Origin: JAIBDK01 sp965261915
Lineage (GTDB): Bacteria; Pseudomonadota; Gammaproteobacteria; Arenicellales; Poriferihabitantaceae
Direction of reading: 5' to 3'
Assembly (NCBI GenBank): GCA_965261915.1
Contig: CBDHDW010000013.1
Location: forward strand, 2,108,001 to 2,172,000
Length of the DNA stretch: 64,000 nt
Part shown: piece after piece, positions 1 to 9,191 of the stretch
Layout of the letters: each line of letters starts with the position of its first letter
Position numbering within the stretch: the stretch's first letter is position 1
Notes under the pieces: generated by a model
Database searches by the model: none
Seen by the model: only the letters and a program-made list of their open reading frames with translations
Told to the model about the DNA's origin: nothing
Translations under genes and position numbers: made by a program

Positions 1-350
1 GAGGTCACTTTGTTGGCTTTAAAAAGCTGTGCTATGCCGCCAGTCAAGCTCGTCACAATTTTTTGTTTTCTCGCTTGCATTGTTGAAACATCGATCGCCA
101 CATTATCAGCACTAATGCCATGCTCTGAAAATTGGTGGTTTAGTCGATGATATTGCTCAGAAGAATCCAGCAATGCTTTAGAGGGAATACATCCAACATT
201 CAAACAGGTCCCACCCAGCGTTTCCTTTGCCTCGTCATCGATCTGCGAATCGATACATACCGTATTCAATCCGAGTTGAGCGCAGCGAATAGCGGCGACG
301 TATCCACCCGGACCTGCGCCAACAACAATCACATCAAATTGGTCACTCAT
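1..350 (-). CDS. lpd: Dihydrolipoamide dehydrogenase (E3), N-terminal part, cut by window edge
   Basis: Flavoprotein E3 component that reoxidises the dihydrolipoyl arm of 2-oxoglutarate dehydrogenase with NAD. The reverse strand from an ATG at 350 encodes a Rossmann FAD motif (VVGAGPGGYVAA) and the redox-active disulfide motif GGTCLNVGCIPSKALL, both diagnostic of the family. About 116 residues are visible; the rest lies beyond position 1. An upstream in-frame ATG at 368 is followed at once by a stop, so 350 is the start. It is the third gene of sucA-sucB-lpd, about 67 bp after sucB. The gene order makes this the 2-oxoglutarate dehydrogenase E3, although an E3 can be shared with other complexes. 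Confidence 0.95.
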   Translation of the reverse strand, partial: MSDQFDVIVVGAGPGGYVAAIRCAQLGLNTVCIDSQIDDEAKETLGGTCLNVGCIPSKALLDSSEQYHRLNHQFSEHGISADNVAIDVSTMQARKQKIVTSLTGGIAQLFKANKVT

Positions 351-416
351 AAACAATTACTCACTCATAATTTCAATATTATTTCCAGTTAACTGTGGAT
401 TGACTCCACCCGCAAG

Positions 417-1643
417 TTAACAATCCAGTAACAACCGCGCAGGGTCTTCCAACATGTCTTTGATCGTAACGAGAAACTGCACTGCTTCTTTACCGTCGAT
501 GATTCGATGATCATAAGATAGCGCCAGATACATCATTGGACGAATAACCACTTCACCGCCTTCGGCCATCGGTCTATCCTGAATTTTGTGCATTCCCAAT
601 ATCGCACTTTGCGGCGGGTTCACAATAGGCGTGGAAAGCAAGGAACCAAATACGCCGCCGTTGGTAATCGTGAACGTGCCGCCTGTCAGCTCATCCAGAC
701 CCATTTTTCCGGCTTGGGCGCGCTCAGCAAAATTGGCTATCTGGTTTTCTACATCAGCAAAACTCATCGTTTCACAATTGCGTAGTATCGGCACAACCAA
801 CCCCCTGGGCGAAGAAACTGCAATCCCGATATCATTATAGTTGTGACGCACCATATCGGTTCCATCAATATGGCCATTCACAAGCGGAAAGCGTTGCAAT
901 GCAATGACACTTGCCTTCACAAAGAATGACATGAATCCCAGCCGGGCACCGTGTTTTTTCTCAAACGATTCTTTGTATCGCGCACGAAGCTGTTTGACCG
1001 GCTGCATATTTACTTCGTTGAATGTTGTCAGTAATGCTGCATTCCGCTGCGATTGCACAAGGCGACTGGCGATGGTTTGTCGAAGACGGCTCATCGGCTC
1101 ACGATATTCTGCTCTATCCCCGGGGAAACTTTCGGACGAATCGGAAGAGGGCGCTGCCGTTTGTGCTGCGACGGCGGATTTGGCGGATGCTGATTCTGTC
1201 CCTGAATCCTTAACCTCATGATCCGGCTCGACAATCTGAGCGATGTGGTTCAACACGTCTTGTTTGGTGATTCTGCCCTCTCGGCCGGTACCTTTCACCG
1301 AAGCGGGATCAATGTCGGTCTCCTCAATGATTCTTCGTGCCGCAGGGCTCAAGATCGGATCCTCATTCGATTCGTCAGATCCGGATTCCACTTCATCAGA
1401 ACTGTCAGCAGCTTCAATACGCGCGAGGACTTGTTCCGCTTCAACCGTCGTCCCTGATGCTTCAAGGATCTCGGTTAACACTCCATCCTGCGGGGCCGGT
1501 ACTTCCAGCACCACTTTATCGGTTTCCACTTCTATAAGAATTTCATCACGCGTTACACGATCTCCAACTTGCTTATTCCAATCCAGCAATAGGGCATCTG
1601 CCACAGATTCCGGTAGTAGCGGTACTTTTATATCAATCGTCAT
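417..1643 (-). CDS. sucB: Dihydrolipoyllysine succinyltransferase (E2 of 2-oxoglutarate dehydrogenase)
   Basis: Transfers the succinyl group from lipoate to CoA and forms the core of the 2-oxoglutarate dehydrogenase complex in the TCA cycle. The 408 residues are of usual length. A single N-terminal lipoyl domain carries the lipoylated lysine in VETDKVVLEVPAP (near residue 43). An Ala/Ser/Glu-rich linker follows, then a peripheral-subunit-binding domain (ILSPAARRIIEETDIDP, about 97-113). The C-terminal acyltransferase domain ends with the catalytic motif SYDHRIIDGKEAVQFL. The gene sits about 40 bp downstream of sucA and upstream of lpd in one operon. Confidence 0.97.
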   Translation of the reverse strand: MTIDIKVPLLPESVADALLLDWNKQVGDRVTRDEILIEVETDKVVLEVPAPQDGVLTEILEASGTTVEAEQVLARIEAADSSDEVESGSDESNEDPILSPAARRIIEETDIDPASVKGTGREGRITKQDVLNHIAQIVEPDHEVKDSGTESASAKSAVAAQTAAPSSDSSESFPGDRAEYREPMSRLRQTIASRLVQSQRNAALLTTFNEVNMQPVKQLRARYKESFEKKHGARLGFMSFFVKASVIALQRFPLVNGHIDGTDMVRHNYNDIGIAVSSPRGLVVPILRNCETMSFADVENQIANFAERAQAGKMGLDELTGGTFTITNGGVFGSLLSTPIVNPPQSAILGMHKIQDRPMAEGGEVVIRPMMYLALSYDHRIIDGKEAVQFLVTIKDMLEDPARLLLDC

Positions 1644-1684
1644 GTCAATTTACCTGCAAACGGGTTGCATTGTCGTTTTAAGCT

Positions 1685-4498
1685 TTAAATCGCACTGAGC
1701 GCATCATCAATCAGGTTTTGTTGCTGTGCAACGTGGAGTTTGTAATATCCTACCGCCGGCGAGGGAGAGCCTTCCCGACCGACATATCTCAATGTCTGGT
1801 TTGGCACGAGTGCTTTTCCAAGATAATAACTGATTTGATACCAGCACCCCTGATTTTTCGGTTCTTCCTGACACCAAATCACTTCCACTGCATTTTCATA
1901 TTTTGCCACCGCTATCTTAAGTTCCTTCAATGGAAACGGATGAACCTGCTCCAGCCGGATAATCGCAATATTATCGATTTGCCGATTCCGTCTGGCTTCA
2001 AGCAAATCATAGTAAACCTTGCCGCTGCAAACTACGATTTTCTTAACCGTATTTTTATCCTGATGATCAATCTCTCCGATGACTGCCTGATAGCCTCCGC
2101 TGGCTAAATCTTCGGCGCTGGAAACTGCCAGTTTATGCCGCAACAGGCTCTTTGGTGTCATCACGATTAGCGGTCTGCGGAAGGAGCGCATCATTTGCCT
2201 GCGTAACAAATGAAAAATCTGCGCCGGTGTGGTGGGAATACAAACCTGCATGTTATGTTCTGCGCAAAGCTGCAGAAAGCGTTCGAGTCTGGCGGATGAA
2301 TGCTCTGGTCCCTGGCCTTCAAGGCCGTGCGGCAAGAGCATCGTCAAGCTACACACCCGATTCCACTTCGCCTGACCGCTGCTAATGAACTGATCGATTA
2401 CCACCTGTGCGCCATTAACGAAGTCACCGAACTGCGCTTCCCAAAGCACCAGCGTTCGCGGTTCCGTAGTTGAATAACCGTATTCAAAGCCCAATACCGC
2501 TTCTTCAGATAATAGCGAATTTATGACCAGAAAATCGGCCGGGTCTTCTGTAACATACTGCAGGGGAATATAGGTTCTGGCCTGGGACTGGTCGTGCAGT
2601 GTCGCATGGCGATGAGAAAACGTTCCACGGCCTGCATCCTGCCCTGACAATCGAACCTGATAGCCTTCATCAACCAGCGTTGCGTACGCCAGCAATTCGG
2701 CGCAGCCCCAATCCATGTCTTTTTCGCCTTTTGCCATGGCAACCCGATCGTTCAAAATTCCGCCAACACGACGGTGAACCTCGAAATCATCCGGTGAATG
2801 CGCGAGTTTTTCTGCAAGCGCCACCAGTGATTCAGAATCAACACCGGTATTTAGCGGCTCTCGCCAGTCATCTCCCTGATACGGTTTCCAGTCCAGCGTA
2901 ACCAGCGCCTTGTTTGGATCGATAACCTGCCCTGCAACAACATGACCTTCATCCAGACGATCACGATAACGCTGTACCATGTCATCCGCATCTGCCTGAG
3001 TGATCATCCCTTCGTTGATTAATCTATCGGCGTATAACTCACGAGTGGTTTTATGTGATTTGATTTTTCCATACATCATTGGCTGGGTTACCGCTGGCTC
3101 ATCGGCTTCGTTGTGTCCATGGCGGCGATAACACACCAGATCCAGAACGACGTCTCCACCAAATTTCATGCGGTACTGCATTGCCAGCCTTGTGGCATAA
3201 ATCACTGCATCAGGGTCATCGCCGTTGACGTGCAGGATTGGTGCCTGCACCAGTTTTGCAACTTCGGTGCAGTACAGGGTAGATCGGGCATCGAGGGTAT
3301 TTGTCGTGAAGCCGATTTGATTGTTGACAATGATGTGGACCGTCCCGCCTGTAGAAAAACCCCGCGTCTGGGCCATATTCAACGTTTCCATTACGACACC
3401 CTGCCCCGCGAAAGCAGCGTCGCCATGAATGATAATCGGAATAACCTGGTTTCGTGCGGTGTCTTTACGGCGCTGTTGACGCGCCCTGACTGAGCCCGCT
3501 ACCACCGGACTGATAATTTCAAGGTGTGAAGGGTTAAATGACAACGCTACGTGGACATTGCCGCCTGGAGTCTGGATATCCGAAGAAACCCCCTGGTGGT
3601 ATTTTACGTCACCTGTGTTGGTATCTTCATCTTCTGTTTCGTAATTGCCTTCGAATTCCCTGAACAGTTCAGCTGGTGCTTTACCCAGAATATTCACCAA
3701 CATGTTCAAACGCCCGCGGTGGGCCATGCCAATAACGATTTCTTTTGCTCCCTGCTGACCAAATTGCTGAATTAAATCTGACACCATGGGTATGAGCGAG
3801 TCACCGCCTTCAAGGGAGAAGCGCTTCTGGCCAACGTATTTGGTGTGCAGGTAACGTTCCAGTCCTTCCGCAGCGGTTAGTCGCTCTAGAATTTCTTTTC
3901 GCAGAACCACAGGATAGGCACTTCCAGGTGATTCCGTTTCTACCTGATCCAGCAGCCAGCCTCGCTGTTCCAGCTCATTGATGTAACGAATTTCATAGCC
4001 AATGGATCGACAATAAACACTCTTGAGAAAGGCGAGTATTTGCCGCAGCGGCATGCGGCCGCCCTGCGCCATCGAACCAACATCAAATTCTGTATCAAGA
4101 TCCGCTTCACTTAAATCGTACTGTTCGAGCTCTGTTTCCTTGGCATTACCCCGCGGCATTATCCCAATGGGATCAACGTCAGCAAGCAAATGCCCCAGGG
4201 CACGATAGGACATGATTAACTTGGAAACCCGGTCCTGCTTATAGGTTGCACCTCTCCTCCATTCCCGGGATCCGGTTGGTTGTTCCTGACTTTCAGTTTC
4301 TATCGTTGGCAGCGCGTTAAAAACAGATTTCCAGCAGGCTAATGATTCAGCATCAGTCTGTTCCCCTGCATCTGAGTTACCGACGGTTTCCTGGTAAATC
4401 GACTCCAGATAAGACATGTTGCCGCCGTTTAGAAACCCCGGGTCCATGCTGCCGTTTGTTTTACTTTTTGCTGATGGAGTCGATTTTTCTATTGTCAT
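1685..4498 (-). CDS. sucA: 2-oxoglutarate dehydrogenase E1 (thiamine-dependent decarboxylase)
   Basis: Thiamine diphosphate enzyme that decarboxylates 2-oxoglutarate and succinylates the lipoyl arm of SucB. The protein shows the E1 N-terminal segment (FLNGGNMSYLESIYQ), the thiamine-binding region (IVIGMAHRGRLNMLVN; GDAAFAGQGVV; VNNQIGFTT) and the transketolase C-terminal domain (VLPHGLEGQGPEHSSARLER). I place the start at ATG 4498, giving 937 residues, close to the usual 930-950. A longer frame to 4549 begins without a credible site and would add 17 residues not typical of the family. First gene of the sucA-sucB-lpd operon; no sdh genes lie upstream. Confidence 0.96.
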   Translation of the reverse strand: MTIEKSTPSAKSKTNGSMDPGFLNGGNMSYLESIYQETVGNSDAGEQTDAESLACWKSVFNALPTIETESQEQPTGSREWRRGATYKQDRVSKLIMSYRALGHLLADVDPIGIMPRGNAKETELEQYDLSEADLDTEFDVGSMAQGGRMPLRQILAFLKSVYCRSIGYEIRYINELEQRGWLLDQVETESPGSAYPVVLRKEILERLTAAEGLERYLHTKYVGQKRFSLEGGDSLIPMVSDLIQQFGQQGAKEIVIGMAHRGRLNMLVNILGKAPAELFREFEGNYETEDEDTNTGDVKYHQGVSSDIQTPGGNVHVALSFNPSHLEIISPVVAGSVRARQQRRKDTARNQVIPIIIHGDAAFAGQGVVMETLNMAQTRGFSTGGTVHIIVNNQIGFTTNTLDARSTLYCTEVAKLVQAPILHVNGDDPDAVIYATRLAMQYRMKFGGDVVLDLVCYRRHGHNEADEPAVTQPMMYGKIKSHKTTRELYADRLINEGMITQADADDMVQRYRDRLDEGHVVAGQVIDPNKALVTLDWKPYQGDDWREPLNTGVDSESLVALAEKLAHSPDDFEVHRRVGGILNDRVAMAKGEKDMDWGCAELLAYATLVDEGYQVRLSGQDAGRGTFSHRHATLHDQSQARTYIPLQYVTEDPADFLVINSLLSEEAVLGFEYGYSTTEPRTLVLWEAQFGDFVNGAQVVIDQFISSGQAKWNRVCSLTMLLPHGLEGQGPEHSSARLERFLQLCAEHNMQVCIPTTPAQIFHLLRRQMMRSFRRPLIVMTPKSLLRHKLAVSSAEDLASGGYQAVIGEIDHQDKNTVKKIVVCSGKVYYDLLEARRNRQIDNIAIIRLEQVHPFPLKELKIAVAKYENAVEVIWCQEEPKNQGCWYQISYYLGKALVPNQTLRYVGREGSPSPAVGYYKLHVAQQQNLIDDALSAI

Positions 4499-4588
4499 GA
4501 TACGTTTGTGCCAGGTTAGTTTCTTAATCGCTGACCATGAGTATACCAAAGCCCTTGATTGATAGTAGACAGAACAGGAATATAAATC

Positions 4589-5071
4589 CTAGTCTATCTC
4601 ATTAGATAGTTTTTCAAAAAATTCATGGATGTATTTTTCAGCTGTTCCGCCCAGTAAACGAGTCCCAATTTCACCAATCCACCCTGCGGCATCAATACTG
4701 GCCTGATAGCTTAAATCCGTCGTATTCACATCGACTTCCTTTAGCTGGACGTTCGCAAATCCCGCAACACTTCCGGCAATCCCTGATTGCATCGTTGTTT
4801 TCAATTGATACTGCTGCGGTGCATTGCAATCAACCACCTCCAGATGGGCATCGAAAGTCTTTTTCAACGGCCCAAATTTCAACTGGAAGCTGGCGCAAAA
4901 CTCATCATCAGAGCGCTTTTCAACTGCACTGCAGCCGCGCATACAATGCTGCAAAACCGCCGCATCATTTAAACGGCGCCATAAATCTTGCCGCCGCAGA
5001 TTAACGCGATGTGTGCCCTGAAACTCAAGCTGACGACAGCGGTCAGAGCGACTCTGGGTGGAACTTGCCAT
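4589..5071 (-). CDS. CoxG-like SRPBCC-fold protein
   Basis: About 160 residues from ATG 5071. The sequence resembles carbon monoxide dehydrogenase subunit G (CoxG, SRPBCC/START-like fold): FQGTHRVNLRRQDLWRRLND at the start, then a Cys-containing ligand-pocket segment (LQHCMRGCSAVEKRSDDEF), the central VQLKEV and a C-terminal helix (GTRLLGGTAEKYIHEFFEKL). CoxG proteins bind hydrophobic ligands or the membrane and often accompany molybdenum hydroxylases. No coxSML genes are visible here, so the exact role is unknown. The frame stays open to 5254, but ATG 5071 gives the usual family length and leaves room for the divergent moeB promoter. Confidence 0.75.
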   Translation of the reverse strand: MASSTQSRSDRCRQLEFQGTHRVNLRRQDLWRRLNDAAVLQHCMRGCSAVEKRSDDEFCASFQLKFGPLKKTFDAHLEVVDCNAPQQYQLKTTMQSGIAGSVAGFANVQLKEVDVNTTDLSYQASIDAAGWIGEIGTRLLGGTAEKYIHEFFEKLSNEID

Positions 5072-5200
5072 GCATGCTCTTAGTGTGTGAGATTTTTTCG
5101 CTACCGCGGTAATTCTACCTGAGGTCTGCATCAAAAATGTCTGCTGGACTGCAACCGGGCTGCGTACTAGACTATACACACAATTATTCGATAGAGCAGT

Positions 5201-5944
5201 ATGAATCCAGTAAATTTTGAAGAACGCTACAGTCGTCAAATTCGCCTGCCGCAAATTGGCCAGAAAGGACAGGAGAAATTGCGCGATGCAAGCGTCCTGA
5301 TAATCGGTATGGGCGGATTAGGATCCCCGGTGGCACTGTATCTCGCCGCCGCCGGAGTTGGACATTTTCGAATAGCCGATTTTGACCAGGTTGATGAATC
5401 CAATCTTCAGCGACAGGTCATCCACCATCATCAAAATATCGGCGATTTAAAAGCCGAGTCTGCGGCTGAGCGATTACGTGCGATCAACCCGGATATTGAT
5501 GTTGTTACGCTGGATTATTCTTTAAGCCATGAGGACTTTATTGAGCAAAGTGATGGTGTTGACGTACTCATAGACTGTACTGACAATTTTCCTACGCGTT
5601 TTGAACTCAACGATGTCTCATTACAAACCGGAATTCCATTGGTTTCTGGCGCTGCAATCCGTTGGGAAGGACAGGTAACATCATTTATTCCAGATACAAA
5701 AAATCCATGCTATCAGTGCCTCTATCCAAGTCGCGAGATAGCGAGTGCAAGCTGTGCCATGGAAGGTGTTGTCGCACCCCTGGTTGGTGTCATCGGAACC
5801 ATGCAGGCCATGGAAGCGATGAATATTCTGTTGGGAAACAGTCAACTGCACGGCGTAGTCTGGTTATTCGACGCACGTAGTATGGAATGGCAGCGTATGC
5901 AGCTTAACCAGAATCCAAAGTGTCCAGCCTGCAATGCCGGGTAA
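5201..5944 (+). CDS. moeB: MoeB/ThiF-family adenylyltransferase
   Basis: Adenylates the C-terminus of a ubiquitin-like sulfur carrier (MoaD or ThiS) for molybdopterin or thiamine synthesis. The 247 residues begin with FEERYSRQIRLPQIGQKGQE, typical of MoeB. The nucleotide-binding loop is GMGGLGSPVALYLAAAGVG; FDQVDESNLQRQVI carries the conserved Asp and the NLQRQ motif. Two zinc-binding CxxC pairs (CYQC near residue 172; CPAC at the C-terminus) are present. There is no C-terminal rhodanese domain. It is divergent from the CoxG-like gene. MoeB and ThiF cannot be firmly separated by sequence; length and zinc motifs favour MoeB. Confidence 0.88.
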   Translation: MNPVNFEERYSRQIRLPQIGQKGQEKLRDASVLIIGMGGLGSPVALYLAAAGVGHFRIADFDQVDESNLQRQVIHHHQNIGDLKAESAAERLRAINPDIDVVTLDYSLSHEDFIEQSDGVDVLIDCTDNFPTRFELNDVSLQTGIPLVSGAAIRWEGQVTSFIPDTKNPCYQCLYPSREIASASCAMEGVVAPLVGVIGTMQAMEAMNILLGNSQLHGVVWLFDARSMEWQRMQLNQNPKCPACNAG

Positions 5945-5946
5945 TG

Positions 5947-6147
5947 CTAATTTCGAATTGATTCGTAATGCTCGCAAAACCATTGGTAGGTTTTTGCTGA
6001 TCCGTCTTCCAGACCCATTCTGGATTGCCCGCCCAAACTGCTCAACTTGTTTACATCGAGTAGTTTTCGAGGGGTAGCATCGGGTTTGGATGTATCGAAC
6101 TGCAGCTTGGCAACGAAAATCGACTTTTTCATTCTGTTAGCCATCAC
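5947..6147 (-). pseudogene. C-terminal remnant of GDP-L-fucose synthase
   Basis: A 66-codon frame overlapping the end of the sugar-phosphate transferase gene by 11 bp. Its sequence FDTSKPDATPRKLLDVNKL, then GLEDG and TYQWF, matches the extreme C-terminus of GDP-L-fucose synthase (Fcl/WcaG), where FDTSKPDGTPRKLLDVSRL is characteristic. The NADP-binding and catalytic domains are missing, so it cannot be an active epimerase/reductase. It may still be translated by coupling with the upstream gene. A matching N-terminal remnant of gmd, the preceding enzyme of GDP-fucose synthesis, occurs at 48474-48683. Confidence 0.8.
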
Positions 6148-7201
6148 AATTCAGCTCAATATTTTTCTTTTTGGCTCTCTTTAGAGTCAGTTTGGCGTAA
6201 AAAATCTGGATAACCAGAAAGGGAATGAATACAAACAGCCTTTCATTACCGGGAATATTCACCATCCAGAGTGCACCCAGACCCTGTAAAAATGCCATAC
6301 AGCTCAACATCAGGGTGACTTCGAGATGGGTGTTGCCGCTGCGCACCCGGATTTGGTAAAGATGGGTACGATGCGCCTTGAGCGGGTTCAATCCATTGAC
6401 AATTCGCCTGATAAAAGTAAACAGGGTATCGAAAATAAAGTGAAACAACAGCATCGGCATGACCAGAAACGAGGTGTGGGATTCGTCATATCTGGCAGCA
6501 ATAATTGCCAGAGTGGCAAACACAAACCCAAGAAATGCACTGCCAACATCGCCCATGAAGATCTTCGCAGGCGGCGTGTTGTATACTAAAAAACCCACCG
6601 CACCGGCGATGATGGTGTAACTGGTTATATAAACGAATGAACTGCCTTCATAGTAACTAATCGCCATGAAAAACAGTCCTGCGATGAGTGCTGTACTGGC
6701 GACCAGGCCATCAATCCCATCCATGAAATTGTAGGCATTGGTTAATCCCAAAATCCAGAAAAATGAGACTACATAACCAAACAGGCCAAGTGAAGCACTA
6801 TCCTCCCAGGGTAGTGACAGCGTATCGATCACGATTCCGCTAGAAAGTACCACCGCAACGGAAACGATATGCGTACCAAGCTTGAACAAGGCCGATTTCT
6901 CACCAACGTCGTCGATGAAAGAGATCATCGCAATTAACATCGCGGAAAATATAAAACCAAAAATATATCGCTGTTGAATCAATTCGGTTTCTGCGAAGCC
7001 AACGATATAGGCCATGCCGATTAGAAAGGTGACGACAATAGAAATTCCACCGGATTTTGGCATAGCATCGTCATGGGATGAGCGCTGGTTGGGATGATCC
7101 AGTATGCGTACAAACTTCAACATCGCCCATGTAATAAGAGTGGCAATCAGCGCTAATGAAACGCCAAACAGAATATGGGTGTACAACTCAGAAATAGCCA
7201 A
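6137..7201 (-). CDS. WecA/WbpL-like polyprenyl-phosphate sugar-1-phosphate transferase
   Basis: Integral membrane glycosyltransferase of the MraY/WecA family (glycosyltransferase 4). It would move a HexNAc-1-phosphate onto undecaprenyl phosphate to start O-antigen or another envelope glycan. The 354 residues hold about ten hydrophobic segments. Family motifs seen are HPNQRSSHDDAMPKSGG, an aspartate pair (ISFIDDVGEKSA), the NAYNFMDGIDGL loop and KIFMGDVGSAFLGF. The C-terminal cytoplasmic loop has LNPLKAHRTHLYQ, the HxxHxYQ-type histidine motif. Neighbouring cysC and the fcl remnant suggest a former polysaccharide or nucleotide-sugar locus. Substrate is not deducible from sequence. Confidence 0.87.
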   Translation of the reverse strand: MAISELYTHILFGVSLALIATLITWAMLKFVRILDHPNQRSSHDDAMPKSGGISIVVTFLIGMAYIVGFAETELIQQRYIFGFIFSAMLIAMISFIDDVGEKSALFKLGTHIVSVAVVLSSGIVIDTLSLPWEDSASLGLFGYVVSFFWILGLTNAYNFMDGIDGLVASTALIAGLFFMAISYYEGSSFVYITSYTIIAGAVGFLVYNTPPAKIFMGDVGSAFLGFVFATLAIIAARYDESHTSFLVMPMLLFHFIFDTLFTFIRRIVNGLNPLKAHRTHLYQIRVRSGNTHLEVTLMLSCMAFLQGLGALWMVNIPGNERLFVFIPFLVIQIFYAKLTLKRAKKKNIELNCDG

Positions 7202-7240
7202 TCTGTCGTCCTGAGAAGAAGTTGTGTAGTCGTTTCAACG

Positions 7241-7873
7241 CTATTTGTCGGCTGCAGCCGATATCAAACCACGATCCCATACCAGTTTGATGACTTCTGC
7301 AACGCATTCTTCAATACCCAGTTCAGCGGTATCGACAATCAGCTCTGCATTTTCCGGCTCTTCGTAGGGTGAAGATATTCCCGTAAAGTCCGAAATTTCT
7401 CCTTTTCTCGCACGCTTATACAACCCCTTTACATCTCGGTTTTCGCAAACCTCCAATGGGCAGCGGCAATAAATCTCTAAAAAATCTGTATCATTTTCCA
7501 CCATCATTCGTACCCGTTGTCGGTCTATCTGGAATGGCGAAATGAATGCGGTAAGGGCAATAACGCCTGATTCGATAAACAATTTCGACATTTGTCCCAC
7601 TCGCCGAATATTTTCTGTTCTGTCATCTTCACTAAAGCCCAGATCACCGCAAAGCCCGTGTCGTACATTATCTCCATCAAATACAAATGTACGGACTCCC
7701 ACGCCGTGTAATTTTTCTTCCACGGCATGCGCTAACGTCGATTTCCCGCTGCCGGATAGCCCGGTAAACCAGAGAATCGTACTTTTATGACCATTCTTTT
7801 TTTCCCGGTGTTGTCGGGTAATTACCGGTTGGTGCCACACCGTATTGGATGACTTGGTATCCGTTTTACTCAT
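7241..7873 (-). CDS. cysC: Adenylyl-sulfate kinase (APS kinase)
   Basis: Phosphorylates adenosine 5'-phosphosulfate to PAPS, the sulfate donor for assimilation or sulfotransferases. ATG 7873 gives 210 residues, normal for CysC; the frame extends to 8023 but the extra residues are unrelated to the family. Motifs: P-loop WFTGLSGSGKSTLAH, FVFDGDNVRHGLCGDLGF, RRVGQMSKLF, and the mobile lid ALTAFISPF. There is no adjacent cysD/cysN/cysH, so the PAPS may serve sulfation of a surface polysaccharide; that is inference from the neighbouring glycosyltransferase. Confidence 0.92.
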   Translation of the reverse strand: MSKTDTKSSNTVWHQPVITRQHREKKNGHKSTILWFTGLSGSGKSTLAHAVEEKLHGVGVRTFVFDGDNVRHGLCGDLGFSEDDRTENIRRVGQMSKLFIESGVIALTAFISPFQIDRQRVRMMVENDTDFLEIYCRCPLEVCENRDVKGLYKRARKGEISDFTGISSPYEEPENAELIVDTAELGIEECVAEVIKLVWDRGLISAAADK

Positions 7874-8079
7874 AATGCATGACTCGTATCCTGTTTTTTT
7901 GATTTGCACCGGAATGTGTGCCGAATTGCCGCGAATTATAACGCCAAAACCGGTCATTCGGTGTTGTTGCCCGCGCCAATAGAACTCGACAATCAAGCCA
8001 ATGGCAGCAAAAACACCTTTCAATTGTCCGAATAATCACTGATAGAATCCGGCTTACTTCTTATCAACGATATTAAAAT

Positions 8080-9033
8080 ATGAGCGACTACCCCGAATTT
8101 GATGATCCCATCACCCGCCCTCGTTACACCGGATTACCGACGTTTATGCGGGCACCCTATTCAGAGTCCTTTGAGGACGTCGATATTGGATTGATCGGTG
8201 TTCCGTTTGATGGCGGTGTAACCAATCGAACCGGCGCACGCCATGGTCCAAGGGAAATTCGCAATCAATCCAGTTTGATTCGAAAAATGAATCAGGCTAC
8301 AGGCGTGAGTCCTCACCAACTTTGCCGTGTTCGGGATATTGGTGATGCCTGGGTACAAAAACCTTTTACTCTCGAAGGCAGTCATCAGGAAATTGAAGAC
8401 TACTATCAAGCTGTCGCCGCCGCCAGAATTACCCCCATATCAGCTGGAGGAGATCACTCCATCACCCTTCCCATATTCAGAGCACTTGCGAAAGACGGCC
8501 CAATCGGCATGGTGCATTTTGACGCGCATTGCGATACCGGGGATGACTATCTGGGCTCAAAGTTTCACCACGGCGCCCCTTTCAAAATCGCGGTCGATGA
8601 AGGATTGCTCGACCCCAAACGAACCATTCAAATTGGCATTCGCGGCTCACTAAACGATCCTGATGTCTGGAAATTTAGCCATGATTCCGGAATGCGTGTC
8701 ATTTATATAGAAGAATATTTTGAAATGGGTTGGAAAGCTGTAGTTGATGAAGCAAGAAAGATTGTCGGTGATGGCCCAACCTATATTAGCTTCGATGTCG
8801 ATGCGCTGGACCCTGTGTTTGCCCCGGGTACCGGAACCCCTGAAATCGGCGGCTACACAACATTTGAAGCTCAAATGATGATCCGCGGCTTGAGCGGGCT
8901 TAATTTAGTGGGCGGTGATGTCGTGGAAGTTGCCCCACCCTTTGATCCAAGCGGCAACACCGCTCTGGTTGGTGCAACGATGATGTTTGAAATTTTATGT
9001 GTGGTGGCTGAATCCATTGCTGCCAACGCCTGA
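8080..9033 (+). CDS. speB: Agmatinase / guanidino-acid ureohydrolase (arginase family)
   Basis: Binuclear manganese hydrolase that removes urea from agmatine or a related guanidino compound. The 317 residues contain all three arginase-family metal motifs: GGDHS, MVHFDAHCDTGDDY and SFDVDALDPVFAPGTGTPE. Length and the GGYTT motif fit agmatinase, but guanidinobutyrase and guanidinopropionase are close homologues and cannot be excluded. The gene lies 1 kb upstream of a PuuB-like FAD oxidase, which fits a route from agmatine through putrescine to succinate. Confidence 0.88.
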   Translation: MSDYPEFDDPITRPRYTGLPTFMRAPYSESFEDVDIGLIGVPFDGGVTNRTGARHGPREIRNQSSLIRKMNQATGVSPHQLCRVRDIGDAWVQKPFTLEGSHQEIEDYYQAVAAARITPISAGGDHSITLPIFRALAKDGPIGMVHFDAHCDTGDDYLGSKFHHGAPFKIAVDEGLLDPKRTIQIGIRGSLNDPDVWKFSHDSGMRVIYIEEYFEMGWKAVVDEARKIVGDGPTYISFDVDALDPVFAPGTGTPEIGGYTTFEAQMMIRGLSGLNLVGGDVVEVAPPFDPSGNTALVGATMMFEILCVVAESIAANA

Positions 9034-9191
9034 AATACAAAGACCCGAGATACAAAGGCCAAAGCAATTCAGATGAAGCTCCATTCTGGACAATAACTCC
9101 CTGATTTTAAAAGCGCACTAAAAGCCGGCTTTTTTGTGTTCGCAAACGTTAGTTGGCGTTGTATAGATTTATCTTCGAAGAGAATCGTGTT

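Noticed and set aside
4499..4549. Extended N-terminus of SucA from 4549
   Set aside because: The added residues do not resemble E1 proteins and ATG 4498 gives the expected length.
7874..8023. N-terminal extension of CysC from 8023
   Set aside because: The 50 extra residues lack family similarity, and ATG 7873 starts a normal-length APS kinase.
9111..9135. AAAAGCCGGCTTTTTT as a terminator after the agmatinase gene
   Set aside because: The palindrome has almost no loop, leaving only a short A/T-rich stem; too weak to call.
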